NCBI GenBank assembly: GCA_002068435.1
Contig: MVZQ01000003.1
Location: 1-41,290, forward strand
DNA: 41,290 nucleotides
Source: Euryarchaeota archaeon ADurb.BinA087
GTDB lineage: Archaea; Halobacteriota; Methanomicrobia; Methanomicrobiales; Methanospirillaceae
Direction: 5' to 3'
A model generated the notes under the pieces. That model was not told the origin of the DNA. It saw nothing but the letters and a program-made list of their open reading frames with translations, and did no database searches. Numbering within the stretch: the stretch's first letter is position 1; each line of letters starts with the position of its first letter. The position numbers were made by a program, and so were the translations under genes. Below, piece after piece: positions 24,784 through 32,845 of the stretch.

Positions 24784-25828
24784 TGATGAGCGCCTCCCTG
24801 AGCTCTTTTTCTGGTACCTCTGTGACCTTACAGCGGGCAATAACTCTGATATTCGTAACCTCGGTAAATTTTGCCCAGATATAGGCAATCGGTATGGCAA
24901 TGGAGAGAGGATCTCCCATGAATTGACCTACTGCCTTTTTTACAAGATATCGTTCCAGTTCTTTTTCAAAGGCAGATATCTTCTCTGCGGCAATGTATTC
25001 AGGAGGGATCTTTGCGATGAACTGGTAGGGGGTATGCTCGAGCTGTTTCAGCACACCTTCGATTGTCCCCGCTTTCATCATAGAAAGAAGTTTTTCGGTA
25101 TCAAAGTCGGGGCTCCCCTGCACGAAATACCTTTTCACCTCCTCAGTATCGATCCTATCACGTACCGAACGGAGCACAGTTTTTATGTTGTTGATATCAA
25201 TCTCGGTGACAAGGATATTCTTGAGAATCCTCGCGTCATCGGATTCAGCGGTTTTCAGCTTTGCCAGCGCGTCCTGATAGTAAAAGGTGTCGAGTGCGTA
25301 TTCCAGTACCTGCATGTCCCCTGAGTCAGTGAATTCCTTGAAATGTTGGGTAAGGGGGCGTGCATATACAATACCCCAGGTTGCGAGCAGATCGATTACT
25401 GCCTTGACATCGACTTGCTTCACCAGCTCGGTGAGGGCAGCCTCGTCAAGTTCTCCTGCAGGGATCAGGCATTCGAGGATCTCAGCGGGATTTTCTTGTA
25501 TTTTCTTTCCCCTGATGATGGTCTTGATATTTTGGACATCCCAGCGGTTGAGGATGATGGTGAGATAGGTCTCCGTCTCACCTCCCTTGATAAGCGTCAG
25601 GATAGTCCTGAACGTTTTAACAAGGTCTTTTCGTATCGCGACTTCAATGCGATTGATTCCGGAATACAACACCCCTGCCTTTTCCAGTTCCTCCCTGTAC
25701 GCAGTTTTTTCAAGCTCGGATATCAGAGAATCGACATCAGGTTTGTTAATCAGTTGTTCAAGGAGCGAAGGATCAAGCAGGCGGCTCTTCATGGCCTTAA
25801 TCCGTGCATTGACGTACGCATACTCCAT
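24776..25828 (-). CDS. atpC: A1Ao ATP synthase subunit C
   Basis: 350-residue socket subunit linking the central stalk to the proteolipid ring. Start placed at ATG 25828 (MEYAYVNARIKAMKSRLL), two bases after the atpE stop with GGTGAG as ribosome site; the frame to 25900 would add 24 residues not typical of the family. The protein is all-helical with the repeated vATP-synt_AC39 pattern (ETYLTIILNRWDVQNIKTIIRG and ARILKNILVTEIDINNIKTVLRS). Confidence 0.92.
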   Translation of the reverse strand: MEYAYVNARIKAMKSRLLDPSLLEQLINKPDVDSLISELEKTAYREELEKAGVLYSGINRIEVAIRKDLVKTFRTILTLIKGGETETYLTIILNRWDVQNIKTIIRGKKIQENPAEILECLIPAGELDEAALTELVKQVDVKAVIDLLATWGIVYARPLTQHFKEFTDSGDMQVLEYALDTFYYQDALAKLKTAESDDARILKNILVTEIDINNIKTVLRSVRDRIDTEEVKRYFVQGSPDFDTEKLLSMMKAGTIEGVLKQLEHTPYQFIAKIPPEYIAAEKISAFEKELERYLVKKAVGQFMGDPLSIAIPIAYIWAKFTEVTNIRVIARCKVTEVPEKELREALISV

Positions 25829-25829
25829 A

Positions 25830-26414
25830 TCACTCACCGAATAAGACGGAGAAAATCTCGGGTCGATAGATCTCCTTCGCTTTTTTAAGCCGGGATTCAA
25901 GAGTATTGAATATCACAAAGCGTCCATCACGGCTGTAAGCATTCAACCCTCCGGCAGAGGTCAGATCGGTAATAATATCGCCGGAGACTTTCATCTCGTT
26001 CAGGATATCCTTGAAGAGAGCCTCATCCCTTTTATCGATATGGAAAATAACGCCATCAGTCCCGAGATCATCGATGGCTTCATTGAGCAGAGATTTCAGG
26101 ATCTCTTTGTATCTCGGATGTTCGCGAGACGATTCCAGATTCCGGACGGCTTCATCAAAGACTCTCTCAAAAATCTCATTTTTGGCTTTTATAAACTCCA
26201 TGCGGCTCTTTTCCCGAACTTCTGAGAGGATCTTATTTCTCTGAATCGCTACCGATTGGGTTGCCTCTTCCAGGAGCCGTTTTTTGATTGGCTGGTCCTT
26301 TGCCTGTGCATCTTTGATAATTTCATCTGCCTCGGCCTTTGAGCGTTCCTGAATCTCCAGAATTCGTTCCTGACCACTCACTTCAACAGCCTTGATCAGA
26401 TCGTCAATTGCCAT
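25830..26414 (-). CDS. atpE: A1Ao ATP synthase subunit E (peripheral stalk)
   Basis: 194-residue peripheral-stalk subunit from ATG at 26414 (MAIDDLIKAVEVSGQERILEI), with AGGTG five bases before it. An ATG at 26459 would add 15 residues in the intergenic gap. The N-terminal half is a long Glu/Lys/Ala coiled-coil (ERSKAEADEIIKDAQAK...), and the C-terminal half is the globular domain that binds the head (GLNAYSRDGRFVIFNTLESRLKKAKE). Pairs with subunit H. Confidence 0.92.
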   Translation of the reverse strand: MAIDDLIKAVEVSGQERILEIQERSKAEADEIIKDAQAKDQPIKKRLLEEATQSVAIQRNKILSEVREKSRMEFIKAKNEIFERVFDEAVRNLESSREHPRYKEILKSLLNEAIDDLGTDGVIFHIDKRDEALFKDILNEMKVSGDIITDLTSAGGLNAYSRDGRFVIFNTLESRLKKAKEIYRPEIFSVLFGE

Positions 26415-26484
26415 ATTACACCTGTTCTTTCCGACGTTCCAGTGGAATTTCTTCGCCAAATTATTCCCGGATTATGTCGCAGGT

Positions 26485-26703
26485 TCACACCAGCATGATC
26501 ATGATCATGGATGCAACGACAAAACCAAGAATAACGAGAGTCTCGGGAATTGCCACCAGAATAATCATCAGTCCGAACATTTCCGGTTTTTCTGCAATCG
26601 TTCCCGCTCCCGCTGCGCCAATTCTTGACTGTGCAATCCCGGTACCGAGCGCTCCAAGCCCGAATGCGATGCCTGCCCCAATGGGGATTCCGAAATCAAC
26701 CAT
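26485..26703 (-). CDS. atpK: A1Ao ATP synthase proteolipid (subunit K/c), single hairpin
   Basis: 72-residue proteolipid forming a two-helix hairpin; several copies make the rotor ring. Helix 1 (about 5-32) is Gly/Ala-rich and contains Q25; the polar loop is AEKPEM; helix 2 (43-71) has the ion-binding glutamate E54 in AIPETLVI. Glutamine in helix 1 with E-T in helix 2 is seen in Na+-binding and mixed-specificity rings, so ion choice is open. Ribosome site GGAGG. Preceded by an unusually long 206-base gap with RNA structure. Confidence 0.93.
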   Translation of the reverse strand: MVDFGIPIGAGIAFGLGALGTGIAQSRIGAAGAGTIAEKPEMFGLMIILVAIPETLVILGFVVASMIMIMLV

Positions 26704-26909
26704 TCACATCAGCCTCCATCCAAAGCGCCGCCCCTGCACAGGCGGCACATCGTTTTTCCTCATAACCATACATTACCTTCAACCTCACTCAATGTTGAAG
26801 GGCGTTGAGAACACCTCTCAAAATACTTCAATTACATTGACAACTCCTCTCCTCTCCTCTCCTCTCTTCTCGATAAATGATACCGTTAGCTTGCGGACAT
26901 CTTTTTGCT
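26704..26909 (-). promoter_or_regulatory. Structured atpI-atpK intergenic region
   Basis: In the direction of transcription this stretch holds, in order: four tandem AGGAG units (26863-26844); TTGTCA; ATG-TAA (a start directly followed by a stop, 26838-26833); an 8-base perfect stem CCTTCAAC/GTTGAAGG (26776-26801, 10-base loop); a GC-rich stem GCCGCC/GGCGGC (26727-26746, 8-base loop); and the atpK ribosome site GGAGG. Other gene borders in the operon are 70 bases or less. A role in processing or stabilising the atpK message, so that many proteolipid copies are made, is inferred. No clear TATA box was found. Confidence 0.5.
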
Positions 26910-28862
26910 TCAAACAGATTTCCCCCCCTCCTCCTTTTTGAAGGGTTTATAGAGCTTGCCCCCGCCCTCGTAAAACTTCGAGTCAAACTCGACAAGGTGC
27001 AGACGGAGTGAGTGAAGGAACGGACTGAACATGGCAAGGACGAGATTGAGCGTATGAAGAAGTACCGCGATGATTACCCCGACGATGGCAACCTCCATCA
27101 TGCCTCCAAGTTTGTTAGCAACCACCGCGAGGATGACCGATGCCATACCGATTGCCATGATACGGGAGTAGGAGAGGATGTTTGTTACCGTACTCATGAT
27201 CTCAAACGTTCCAAAAGCACCACCACCGATAATTATGAGGGGGATGGCGATGATGATGAGGACCGCTCCCGTTGTAATTAAAGCTGTGGGCAGCGTCATT
27301 GCCACGCCGGCAATCACCAATATGAGACCGGTTATTACGATCATCATACCCGTTTTTTCACAGATATGTTTCTTTGCCTTGTCTACGTGTCTTTTACAAC
27401 TTAACTCGGTATAGGAGTTCACTATTCCCAGAATCAGCCCGAGGAATACATGGAAGACACCTATTGCAATTGAAAGGATCAGGAAGGGGACTATCGCTTC
27501 CATCCGGTTCCAAGTGACACCAAAGAATGTCTTTGGCTCGATCCATCCCATATGTTCGCCTAAATCGCCGAAAAATTCCCCATATAACCATCCAAAGAAG
27601 ATCGCCCATAGTGCACCCATTATCAGGACGTTCATTAAGTGCTGAAGCCACTCGCGATCGGCGAATTTCCACTTCATTATGATGGCAAAAGCAAGTATTA
27701 TCAGCCCGTATCCGATGTCCCCGACCATAATTCCAAAGAATAGCGGAAGAAAAATCGCCATGATGGGACTCGGGTCAAATTCAGTGGATTTGGCAGGACT
27801 GACAACCCGCATGAGGAATTCGAACGGTTTGACAAAACTGGGGTTATCATAAAATGTCGGGGCCTCTGCCATCTCATTTGGGGTAAGAACAAGTTCATGA
27901 ACAATTACCCTCCCCTCAAATGTGTCCTTGAGGGCATCCTTCGTCTCTTTGAGGGATTTCTTTGGTATCCATCCTGCTAGTACAAAGGTATATTCGGTTT
28001 GGCCGATCTTCGAAAAGATACTCAGTTCTTCGGTTCTCTCACCAAGGATCCGATGTAATGCGCTGAGCTCTGTGTACGAAGTTGACGAAATTTTTTCCAG
28101 TTCAGCATTCAGCCGGGAAATTTCCTGAGTGGAAGATATTTTTCTCTCTTCGATGAGGTTAAAAATCTCATTGAAAGGTTTTCCCAGATACTCCGGGGGT
28201 AGCCGGACCTCATTCACATTCTGATTGAAGAAATAAGAGTGGACCTGTTCCGAATACCTTTTATTGAATATAGTGACCGCGGCGATGGTGGTTTCATCCA
28301 GTTCAGCGGACATCAATTCAAACTGCCGTTTTGTAATCTCGGCAAGGGCATTCCGGATGATATCGATGACGTCCTTGAACTCCTTCTGGATAAGAAGAAC
28401 TGTGACTTCAAAACCCTCCAGTTTGGGCATGCTGGTCTCAAGGGGCCGGATTTTGTCGATAATTTTCTCGTAACGACCGAGGTTGATGAGGGCAAGCTCG
28501 AGATCGCTCTTCTCTTTTGCGAGAGTTTTTGTGGCTGTTTCGAGCTCGCTGATGACGGTACTAGCACGAGCGAGAAGATTTTCATGGCTTATCGCTTTCA
28601 GACTTGAATAGAAAGACGCTACTGTCTTCTCATCCGTCTTGATCTTGGGAAGAGTAAGCAGAATGCCCCCGATCTTTGAATGCGCAACCGCGATATCTCC
28701 AACCTGTTCTGCTGTCATTTTTTTCAGAGTGATTTCCCCCGGGGTAACCGGTACAGACGCATCCTCGATATGCACAGTCCCCTTGGCGTACAGTACATCC
28801 AGCACATTAGGAAGGTCTTTTTTGGGACCCAGTACCTGTATCTTCACCATTTTCTGGAGCAT
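26910..28862 (-). CDS. atpI: A1Ao ATP synthase subunit I (a-subunit)
   Basis: 650-residue membrane stator subunit with a cytoplasmic N-terminal half (about 1-350, helical with coiled-coil) and a C-terminal membrane half of seven to eight helices. The conserved ion-channel arginine is in SLRLHLVEFDSKFYEGGG near the end, and GIMVGDIGYG lies at the start of the membrane part. Six bases after atpH. An internal ATG four codons in (MVKIQVLGPKK) could be the real start. The protein ends at a Gly/Lys-rich tail. Confidence 0.93.
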   Translation of the reverse strand: MLQKMVKIQVLGPKKDLPNVLDVLYAKGTVHIEDASVPVTPGEITLKKMTAEQVGDIAVAHSKIGGILLTLPKIKTDEKTVASFYSSLKAISHENLLARASTVISELETATKTLAKEKSDLELALINLGRYEKIIDKIRPLETSMPKLEGFEVTVLLIQKEFKDVIDIIRNALAEITKRQFELMSAELDETTIAAVTIFNKRYSEQVHSYFFNQNVNEVRLPPEYLGKPFNEIFNLIEERKISSTQEISRLNAELEKISSTSYTELSALHRILGERTEELSIFSKIGQTEYTFVLAGWIPKKSLKETKDALKDTFEGRVIVHELVLTPNEMAEAPTFYDNPSFVKPFEFLMRVVSPAKSTEFDPSPIMAIFLPLFFGIMVGDIGYGLIILAFAIIMKWKFADREWLQHLMNVLIMGALWAIFFGWLYGEFFGDLGEHMGWIEPKTFFGVTWNRMEAIVPFLILSIAIGVFHVFLGLILGIVNSYTELSCKRHVDKAKKHICEKTGMMIVITGLILVIAGVAMTLPTALITTGAVLIIIAIPLIIIGGGAFGTFEIMSTVTNILSYSRIMAIGMASVILAVVANKLGGMMEVAIVGVIIAVLLHTLNLVLAMFSPFLHSLRLHLVEFDSKFYEGGGKLYKPFKKEEGGKSV

Positions 28863-28868
28863 TGCATT

Positions 28869-29189
28869 CTACCCTGAAAGGATTATTGAAGCGATTCTCT
28901 CAACCGCTCTCGGTAAATTCTTCTTTCCTCGTTGCCGGACCGATTCAACCTCTTCCCTGGCCTTGGTCCTGATCTGATCTGCTTCTGCCTGAACCCGTAT
29001 CATCTCGTTCTCCAGGAATTCATCAGCTGCCTTCTTCCCCTCCTTTTCTGATGAGGTAACTATCTCGAGGGAATCTTTCCTGGCCTGGTCGATCATACGA
29101 TCAGCTCCCACCCGAGCATCGTCGATCTTAACGCTTACCTCCAGTTCCTTTTCCCGGATTTTCGCTAATAGGGACTTTTCAACAGGCAT
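28869..29189 (-). CDS. atpH: A1Ao ATP synthase subunit H (peripheral stalk)
   Basis: 106-residue helical coiled-coil subunit pairing with E in the peripheral stalk. Almost the whole chain is charged heptads (MIDQARKDSLEIVTSSEKEG, QIRTKAREEVESVRQRG). First of the nine recognised genes H-I-K-E-C-F-A-B-D. The ATG follows GAGGAATAAGT; that stretch also contains the TAA of an overlapping ten-codon frame starting GTG at 29224, a possible coupling peptide. Confidence 0.9.
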   Translation of the reverse strand: MPVEKSLLAKIREKELEVSVKIDDARVGADRMIDQARKDSLEIVTSSEKEGKKAADEFLENEMIRVQAEADQIRTKAREEVESVRQRGKKNLPRAVERIASIILSG

Positions 29190-29254
29190 ACTTATTCCTC
29201 GTTACGGACCTTGGATGTCACCACAAGCTCTCCTTCTTAACTAATGGTGATTAT

Positions 29255-29419
29255 TTACAGACCATGTCTGCTTTTCAGGAGTGATGAAACTCCGAACTGT
29301 GGGATCGGGCTATCACTCCTGAAGGCGGACCCTTTCCCTGCATTTGCTATTCGCTCTTCGCAGCGTCTCATCGCCGATATTTTCAGTCTCTCAATCATTT
29401 CATTTTGCGAAAGTGGCAT
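29255..29419 (-). CDS. Possible 54-residue gene at the head of the ATP synthase operon
   Basis: ATG at 29419 to TAA at 29255-29257, minus strand. The peptide begins MPLSQNEMIERLKISAMRRC, continues EERIANAGKGSAFRSD and ends SLLKSRHGL; it is basic with one cysteine and has no recognised domain. GGGGA lies six bases before the ATG, and TATA-like AAATATATC (about 29474-29482) predicts a start near 29450. It sits 65 bases ahead of atpH, so it would be on the same message. Its second half contains a 12-base inverted repeat. Could be a real small protein, a leader peptide or an unused frame in a structured leader. Confidence 0.4.
   Translation of the reverse strand: MPLSQNEMIERLKISAMRRCEERIANAGKGSAFRSDSPIPQFGVSSLLKSRHGL
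29274..29323. repeat. 12-base inverted repeat in the ATP synthase leader
   Basis: TTCAGGAGTGAT at 29274-29285 and ATCACTCCTGAA at 29312-29323 are perfectly complementary, with a 26-base loop. In the atp leader transcript this gives a stable hairpin whose arm carries AGGAGTGAT, close to a full Shine-Dalgarno sequence, and so could hide a ribosome site. Confidence 0.7.
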
Positions 29420-29473
29420 TCAAATTCCCCGCAATCCGTTAGCGGGATCGCTGAATCCTTAATTTAACAGATG

Positions 29474-29482
29474 ATATATTTT
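29474..29482 (-). promoter_or_regulatory. Candidate TATA box of the A1Ao ATP synthase operon
   Basis: Minus-strand AAAAATATATCATC within the 428-base divergent region, followed about 26 bases later by the predicted start near 29450. It is the best TATA match upstream of atpH. Confidence 0.4.
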
Positions 29483-29515
29483 TCCCTGGTAACTTATTTT
29501 AAAGAAGTATCAGAG

Positions 29516-29537
29516 GTAACGGTGTCGGTATCGTTAC
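29516..29537. promoter_or_regulatory. Inverted repeat between ATP synthase and stress-protein promoters
   Basis: GTAACG at 29516-29521 and CGTTAC at 29532-29537, ten bases apart, give half-sites about 1.5 helical turns apart centre to centre. They lie between the minus-strand TATA at 29474-29482 and the plus-strand TATA at 29562-29573, a position suited to a regulator of both. Candidate operator only. Confidence 0.4.
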
Positions 29538-29561
29538 GCAGTATCCATCCGGATTCTCACA

Positions 29562-29573
29562 TTATTTAAATAT
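29562..29573 (+). promoter_or_regulatory. TATA box of the universal stress protein gene
   Basis: TTATTTAAATAT, a near-consensus archaeal box, 45-56 bases before the ATG at 29618. Predicted start near 29596; GAGGGG at 29604-29609 is the ribosome site. Confidence 0.55.
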
Positions 29574-29617
29574 CATGCCATTCATTTCCGTATAGACGAG
29601 ATTGAGGGGTCCCCGGA

Positions 29618-30541
29618 ATGTTCCACAAACTATTATTTGCAACTGATTTTTCTGAATACGCGAAGAAGACCCTCGATTGTATCGCAGGATTTCCCGGTGT
29701 CGCTGAGGTCATAGTGCTCCATGTCCTTGAAGAAGCGAGGAATCCAAGGGGGGGAGGGGAAATTAATGAAACACTTACCCCGGATGAGAGAAATCTCCTC
29801 AAGGAAGAGAAGCACCGTCTCGAATCCCTGAATAAAAGGCTCAAGGTAACAACCCGGGTGAAAACATCATCTGATGTTCCCGGCGCAATCATCGAAACTG
29901 CCGAAGAGAACGGGGTAACCCTGATCGTTGTTGGTGCCCGGGGTAACAGTATCGTGGAAGGTATCCTTCTTGGCAGTGTATCGGTTGCGATCGTCCGGAG
30001 GAGTAAGATCACCGTCCTTGTCATGCGCCATAAGATAATGGATGGTCTGCAACAAACGGCATATGATATGTGGTGTCCGATGATCTTTTCACGGATTCTC
30101 TGCCCGATCGATTTCTCAGTCTGCTCCGATCGTGCAATAACTCTTCTTAAAACGACGAACGGGGTTGGACAGGTCATTCTCTTTCATGTAGTCTCCCATG
30201 GTGAGTCTGAAACTGAACTGGAGACCTCTGTTGAGGAAGCAAGCAGAAAGCTCGCAGAGATTGGGAAAGACCTCTCCAGGGCGGGTGTGAACGTCCGTAT
30301 ACTTGTGAAGAGAGGGAATCCTGGATCGGAAATAACAAGGATTGCGGATGAGGAGGGGGTCTCAGTCATCTGGATCAGTTCACTCGGAAAAGGGTGGTTC
30401 AGGGAACTTCTTCTGGGAAGTACCGCCTATGATGTGGCCATGAATGCCAGGCAGCCGGTTATCATCGTCCGTACAACGAAATCAAAAAGGGAGAATCAGG
30501 CACTCCCGGAGAACAACCAGTATCGGTATGATGTTGCCTGA
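29618..30541 (+). CDS. Tandem-domain universal stress protein
   Basis: 307 residues made of two UspA domains (about 1-138 and 160-292). Each begins with the beta1 motif (KLLFATDFSEYAKK and RILCPIDFSVCSDR). The ATP-binding loop is visible in domain 1 as VVGARGNSIVEGILLGSVS and in degenerate form in domain 2 as WISSLGKGWFRELLLGSTA. Such proteins bind ATP or other nucleotides and act under starvation or energy stress. It lies alone on the plus strand between the two rotary ATPase operons, divergent from the A1Ao operon and convergent with the V-type one, so co-regulation with energy supply is plausible. Soluble, cytoplasmic. Confidence 0.9.
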   Translation: MFHKLLFATDFSEYAKKTLDCIAGFPGVAEVIVLHVLEEARNPRGGGEINETLTPDERNLLKEEKHRLESLNKRLKVTTRVKTSSDVPGAIIETAEENGVTLIVVGARGNSIVEGILLGSVSVAIVRRSKITVLVMRHKIMDGLQQTAYDMWCPMIFSRILCPIDFSVCSDRAITLLKTTNGVGQVILFHVVSHGESETELETSVEEASRKLAEIGKDLSRAGVNVRILVKRGNPGSEITRIADEEGVSVIWISSLGKGWFRELLLGSTAYDVAMNARQPVIIVRTTKSKRENQALPENNQYRYDVA

Positions 30542-30627
30542 TTGGCAGGATTTGTCTCTTTGATCATTTCTTGGAAAAAAGATTCGTTGTGGTGAGAGGG
30601 AGCTTGTTCCTGGCCCGTTCACCTGAA

Positions 30628-31065
30628 TCAAATCGCTGCCAGTCGGCCAAAGATACCAAGGGTGAATGCCATCACAAGCAAGGCAACCGTCTCTGCCAGA
30701 CCAAGGATGATCATGAGGTTGCCGAATCCTTTCCCTGTCTCTCCCATTGCGTCACATGCGCATGCTCCGCACTTACCCTGGAAATAGGCTGACAGGCCTA
30801 TAGCAGCTCCGCAGAATGCTCCGATACCCCACAAGTCATTCCCCTGTATCGCAAGATCGACCATCGAATTCATAACGATAAATCCATAAATCGTCTGCGT
30901 GAGCGGTGCGGCAGCAAAAGCAACTAACATAAACGCAGCGGGCTTATTCTGGATGTAATTCTTTTTCCAGGCGCCAATCGCGGCCATTCCCGCAGTACCT
31001 GATCCAGCGGCAGATCCCAGCGCTGACAAGCCGAGCACCAGGCCCAAACCCAGATCCATCGTCAT
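30628..31065 (-). CDS. V-type ATPase proteolipid, double hairpin (second rotary ATPase)
   Basis: 145-residue proteolipid with four helices in two hairpins, as in Enterococcus hirae NtpK. Start set at ATG 31065 (MTMDLGLGLVLG), preceded by AGGGAAGAT; the longer frame to 31110 lies inside the I gene. The Na+-ligand positions of NtpK can be matched: T56 and Q57 (APLTQTIYGF), Y60, Q96 (YFQGK) and E125 (GLAETVALL); L61 of NtpK is replaced by Ala. Only one carboxylate is present per four helices (hairpin 1 has Gln where the second would be). A CGACACD loop lies between helices 3 and 4. The match argues for Na+ as coupling ion. Last gene of the V-type cluster. Confidence 0.92.
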   Translation of the reverse strand: MTMDLGLGLVLGLSALGSAAGSGTAGMAAIGAWKKNYIQNKPAAFMLVAFAAAPLTQTIYGFIVMNSMVDLAIQGNDLWGIGAFCGAAIGLSAYFQGKCGACACDAMGETGKGFGNLMIILGLAETVALLVMAFTLGIFGRLAAI

Positions 31066-31078
31066 GATATCTTCCCTG

Positions 31079-32845
31079 TCATTCTTTGAGCGGTTCGAAT
31101 GAAGTTCCACTCCATGTTATGTTCGCATGCCCCGAAAATTCAAGCACATTGAGCCTGACACCGTGCACGAGGACTGACATCAGTCCCAGGATGAGGTTTA
31201 AGCTATGACCGGATAAAAGAATTACGGCACCTGCCAGAACTGCAATGACGCCACTCCCGAATCCGGATGCAAGATAATTTGTTGTATTGGCAACTGCCAG
31301 TGTCGCCATTCCCACCGCAAAAAGACGTATATATGAGATCACATCAGTGATGTTGTTCATAAAGCTCAATGCGATCGTTCCCATCCCTTCCCCAATACCA
31401 CGGAGAATATTTGATCTTTTGGGGTTGGTGAAGAGAATTACAAGGATCACTCCCGCAACGGCCAGCCATATCCCGAAATCCGGGAATGGATCTCCCAGAA
31501 TCAACGTGTTGGCCAGGAAAAACGCAGTCCAGAGAATGCTGATATAGCCAACGTCAGCGAGTGCTTTCAGCGATGGGAATTTCAGGAGTGCCCGCCAGCA
31601 ATGGGCAATTGACAGGTGCAATGCCCCAAGGAAGAAACAGAATTTTGTCACAAATGCAGCATCATTGAGTTGGGGAACGAGAGCGGGAAGTCCCCACTGC
31701 CCGAAAAAAGTACCGGTTAGGAGGCCCCAGGTAACGGCGCTTAAACCCAGGAGGTAGAAGAGCAGGACAGCCGTTCTCATCTCTTTATTCATCATCATCT
31801 TTCTCTTCAGCCAGAACGACAGGAGAACTGTCAAAACGATGTACGCTAGTCCATAACCAGCATCACCAATCAGGATCCCGAAGAATATGCTGAAGAAAAT
31901 GAGGAATACCATGCTGACATCCAGTTCATGATAGCCCGGGGTAAGTCCTAGTAGTCCCAGGATTGGATTTATCATTTCAACCCACCTTGGATTGCGAAGG
32001 AGTGTGGGCACATTGTCACCCTCGGACGGTTCGACGATGAGTATTCCCCATCCGTTTTTCCTTGCTTCTACTATCAGGGAATCTTCTAAGTCAGACGGGA
32101 CATATCCCGTGATATAGCTGAGTGCCCCATCCTTGCCCATTCCGGCCAGAACCTCTTGAAACTCTATCTCTTTCTCCAGTCTTTTTTTAATGTCCAGAAG
32201 GTCATCATAAAATCCGGCTGAATAAAGGATCCCGGATTTAATAATCTCCATACTCCTGGTATGTTCGGCAAGTCGCTCCTTAAGCCGGGACAAGCCCTGC
32301 TCCGGGGGGGTTACCTCCTTGAATCCGCATTCAAACTGCCGTCGCGAAATCGCCACCACATGGGCGATGTCCCCGGCAATATATATCGTCTTCACTACGA
32401 TATCGTCAGGGAAATTTCCCAGTTCTCTTACCGGTACCTGGTATAATTTCAGGTGAATGCCGTTCTGAGCCAATGAGCGGACCTCGGCGTGATTAATATC
32501 ACCCCATCGTTCCCATTCGTTCATCTTACCGATGATGTTCCTTATGGAGAGTTCCAGTTGTTCCTGCTTCCGGCCGGTTTCGATGATACTCCCGGCAACC
32601 TCCCTCCAGTCACCGGTTATTGGGCTTTGCGGCTGATTTTTTCTCTCGGATATGGGCAGCTGGTTCAGGACATCAACTGAGGAATTGATCAGGGCAACTT
32701 TTTCCAGGAGTGCCGAGATTTTACCCCCTTCAGGAATGTTCTGGTGTTCTACCTGCATAACCCCCAGTTTACGCACGGTAGCGACGGTCGCGTCCGCATC
32801 CCCTGTCTGGAAAATAATAGTGACTTTTTTCATCGGAACAATCAT
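31079..32845 (-). CDS. V-type ATPase subunit I (second rotary ATPase)
   Basis: 588-residue membrane stator subunit: cytoplasmic N-terminal half to about residue 300, then seven to eight helices beginning FFGILIGDAGYG. The conserved arginine is in HGVRLNVLEFSGHANITWSG near the C-terminus. This ending (LEFSGH..ITWSG..FEPL) differs from the archaeal copy (VEFDSKFYEGGG) and resembles what I recall of spirochaete-type I subunits. Starts in an ATGA overlap with the D gene; an internal ATG at 32833 (MKKVTIIF) is an alternative. Confidence 0.9.
   Translation of the reverse strand: MIVPMKKVTIIFQTGDADATVATVRKLGVMQVEHQNIPEGGKISALLEKVALINSSVDVLNQLPISERKNQPQSPITGDWREVAGSIIETGRKQEQLELSIRNIIGKMNEWERWGDINHAEVRSLAQNGIHLKLYQVPVRELGNFPDDIVVKTIYIAGDIAHVVAISRRQFECGFKEVTPPEQGLSRLKERLAEHTRSMEIIKSGILYSAGFYDDLLDIKKRLEKEIEFQEVLAGMGKDGALSYITGYVPSDLEDSLIVEARKNGWGILIVEPSEGDNVPTLLRNPRWVEMINPILGLLGLTPGYHELDVSMVFLIFFSIFFGILIGDAGYGLAYIVLTVLLSFWLKRKMMMNKEMRTAVLLFYLLGLSAVTWGLLTGTFFGQWGLPALVPQLNDAAFVTKFCFFLGALHLSIAHCWRALLKFPSLKALADVGYISILWTAFFLANTLILGDPFPDFGIWLAVAGVILVILFTNPKRSNILRGIGEGMGTIALSFMNNITDVISYIRLFAVGMATLAVANTTNYLASGFGSGVIAVLAGAVILLSGHSLNLILGLMSVLVHGVRLNVLEFSGHANITWSGTSFEPLKE

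Noticed and set aside
24784-24900. Extended N-terminus for AtpF
   Set aside because: The 39 extra residues lie inside atpC; GTG at 24783 fits the family start.
26704-26779. 25-codon frame with CAAC motif just before atpK on the minus strand
   Set aside because: No usable ribosome site at its ATG and it coincides with the hairpin region; likely chance.
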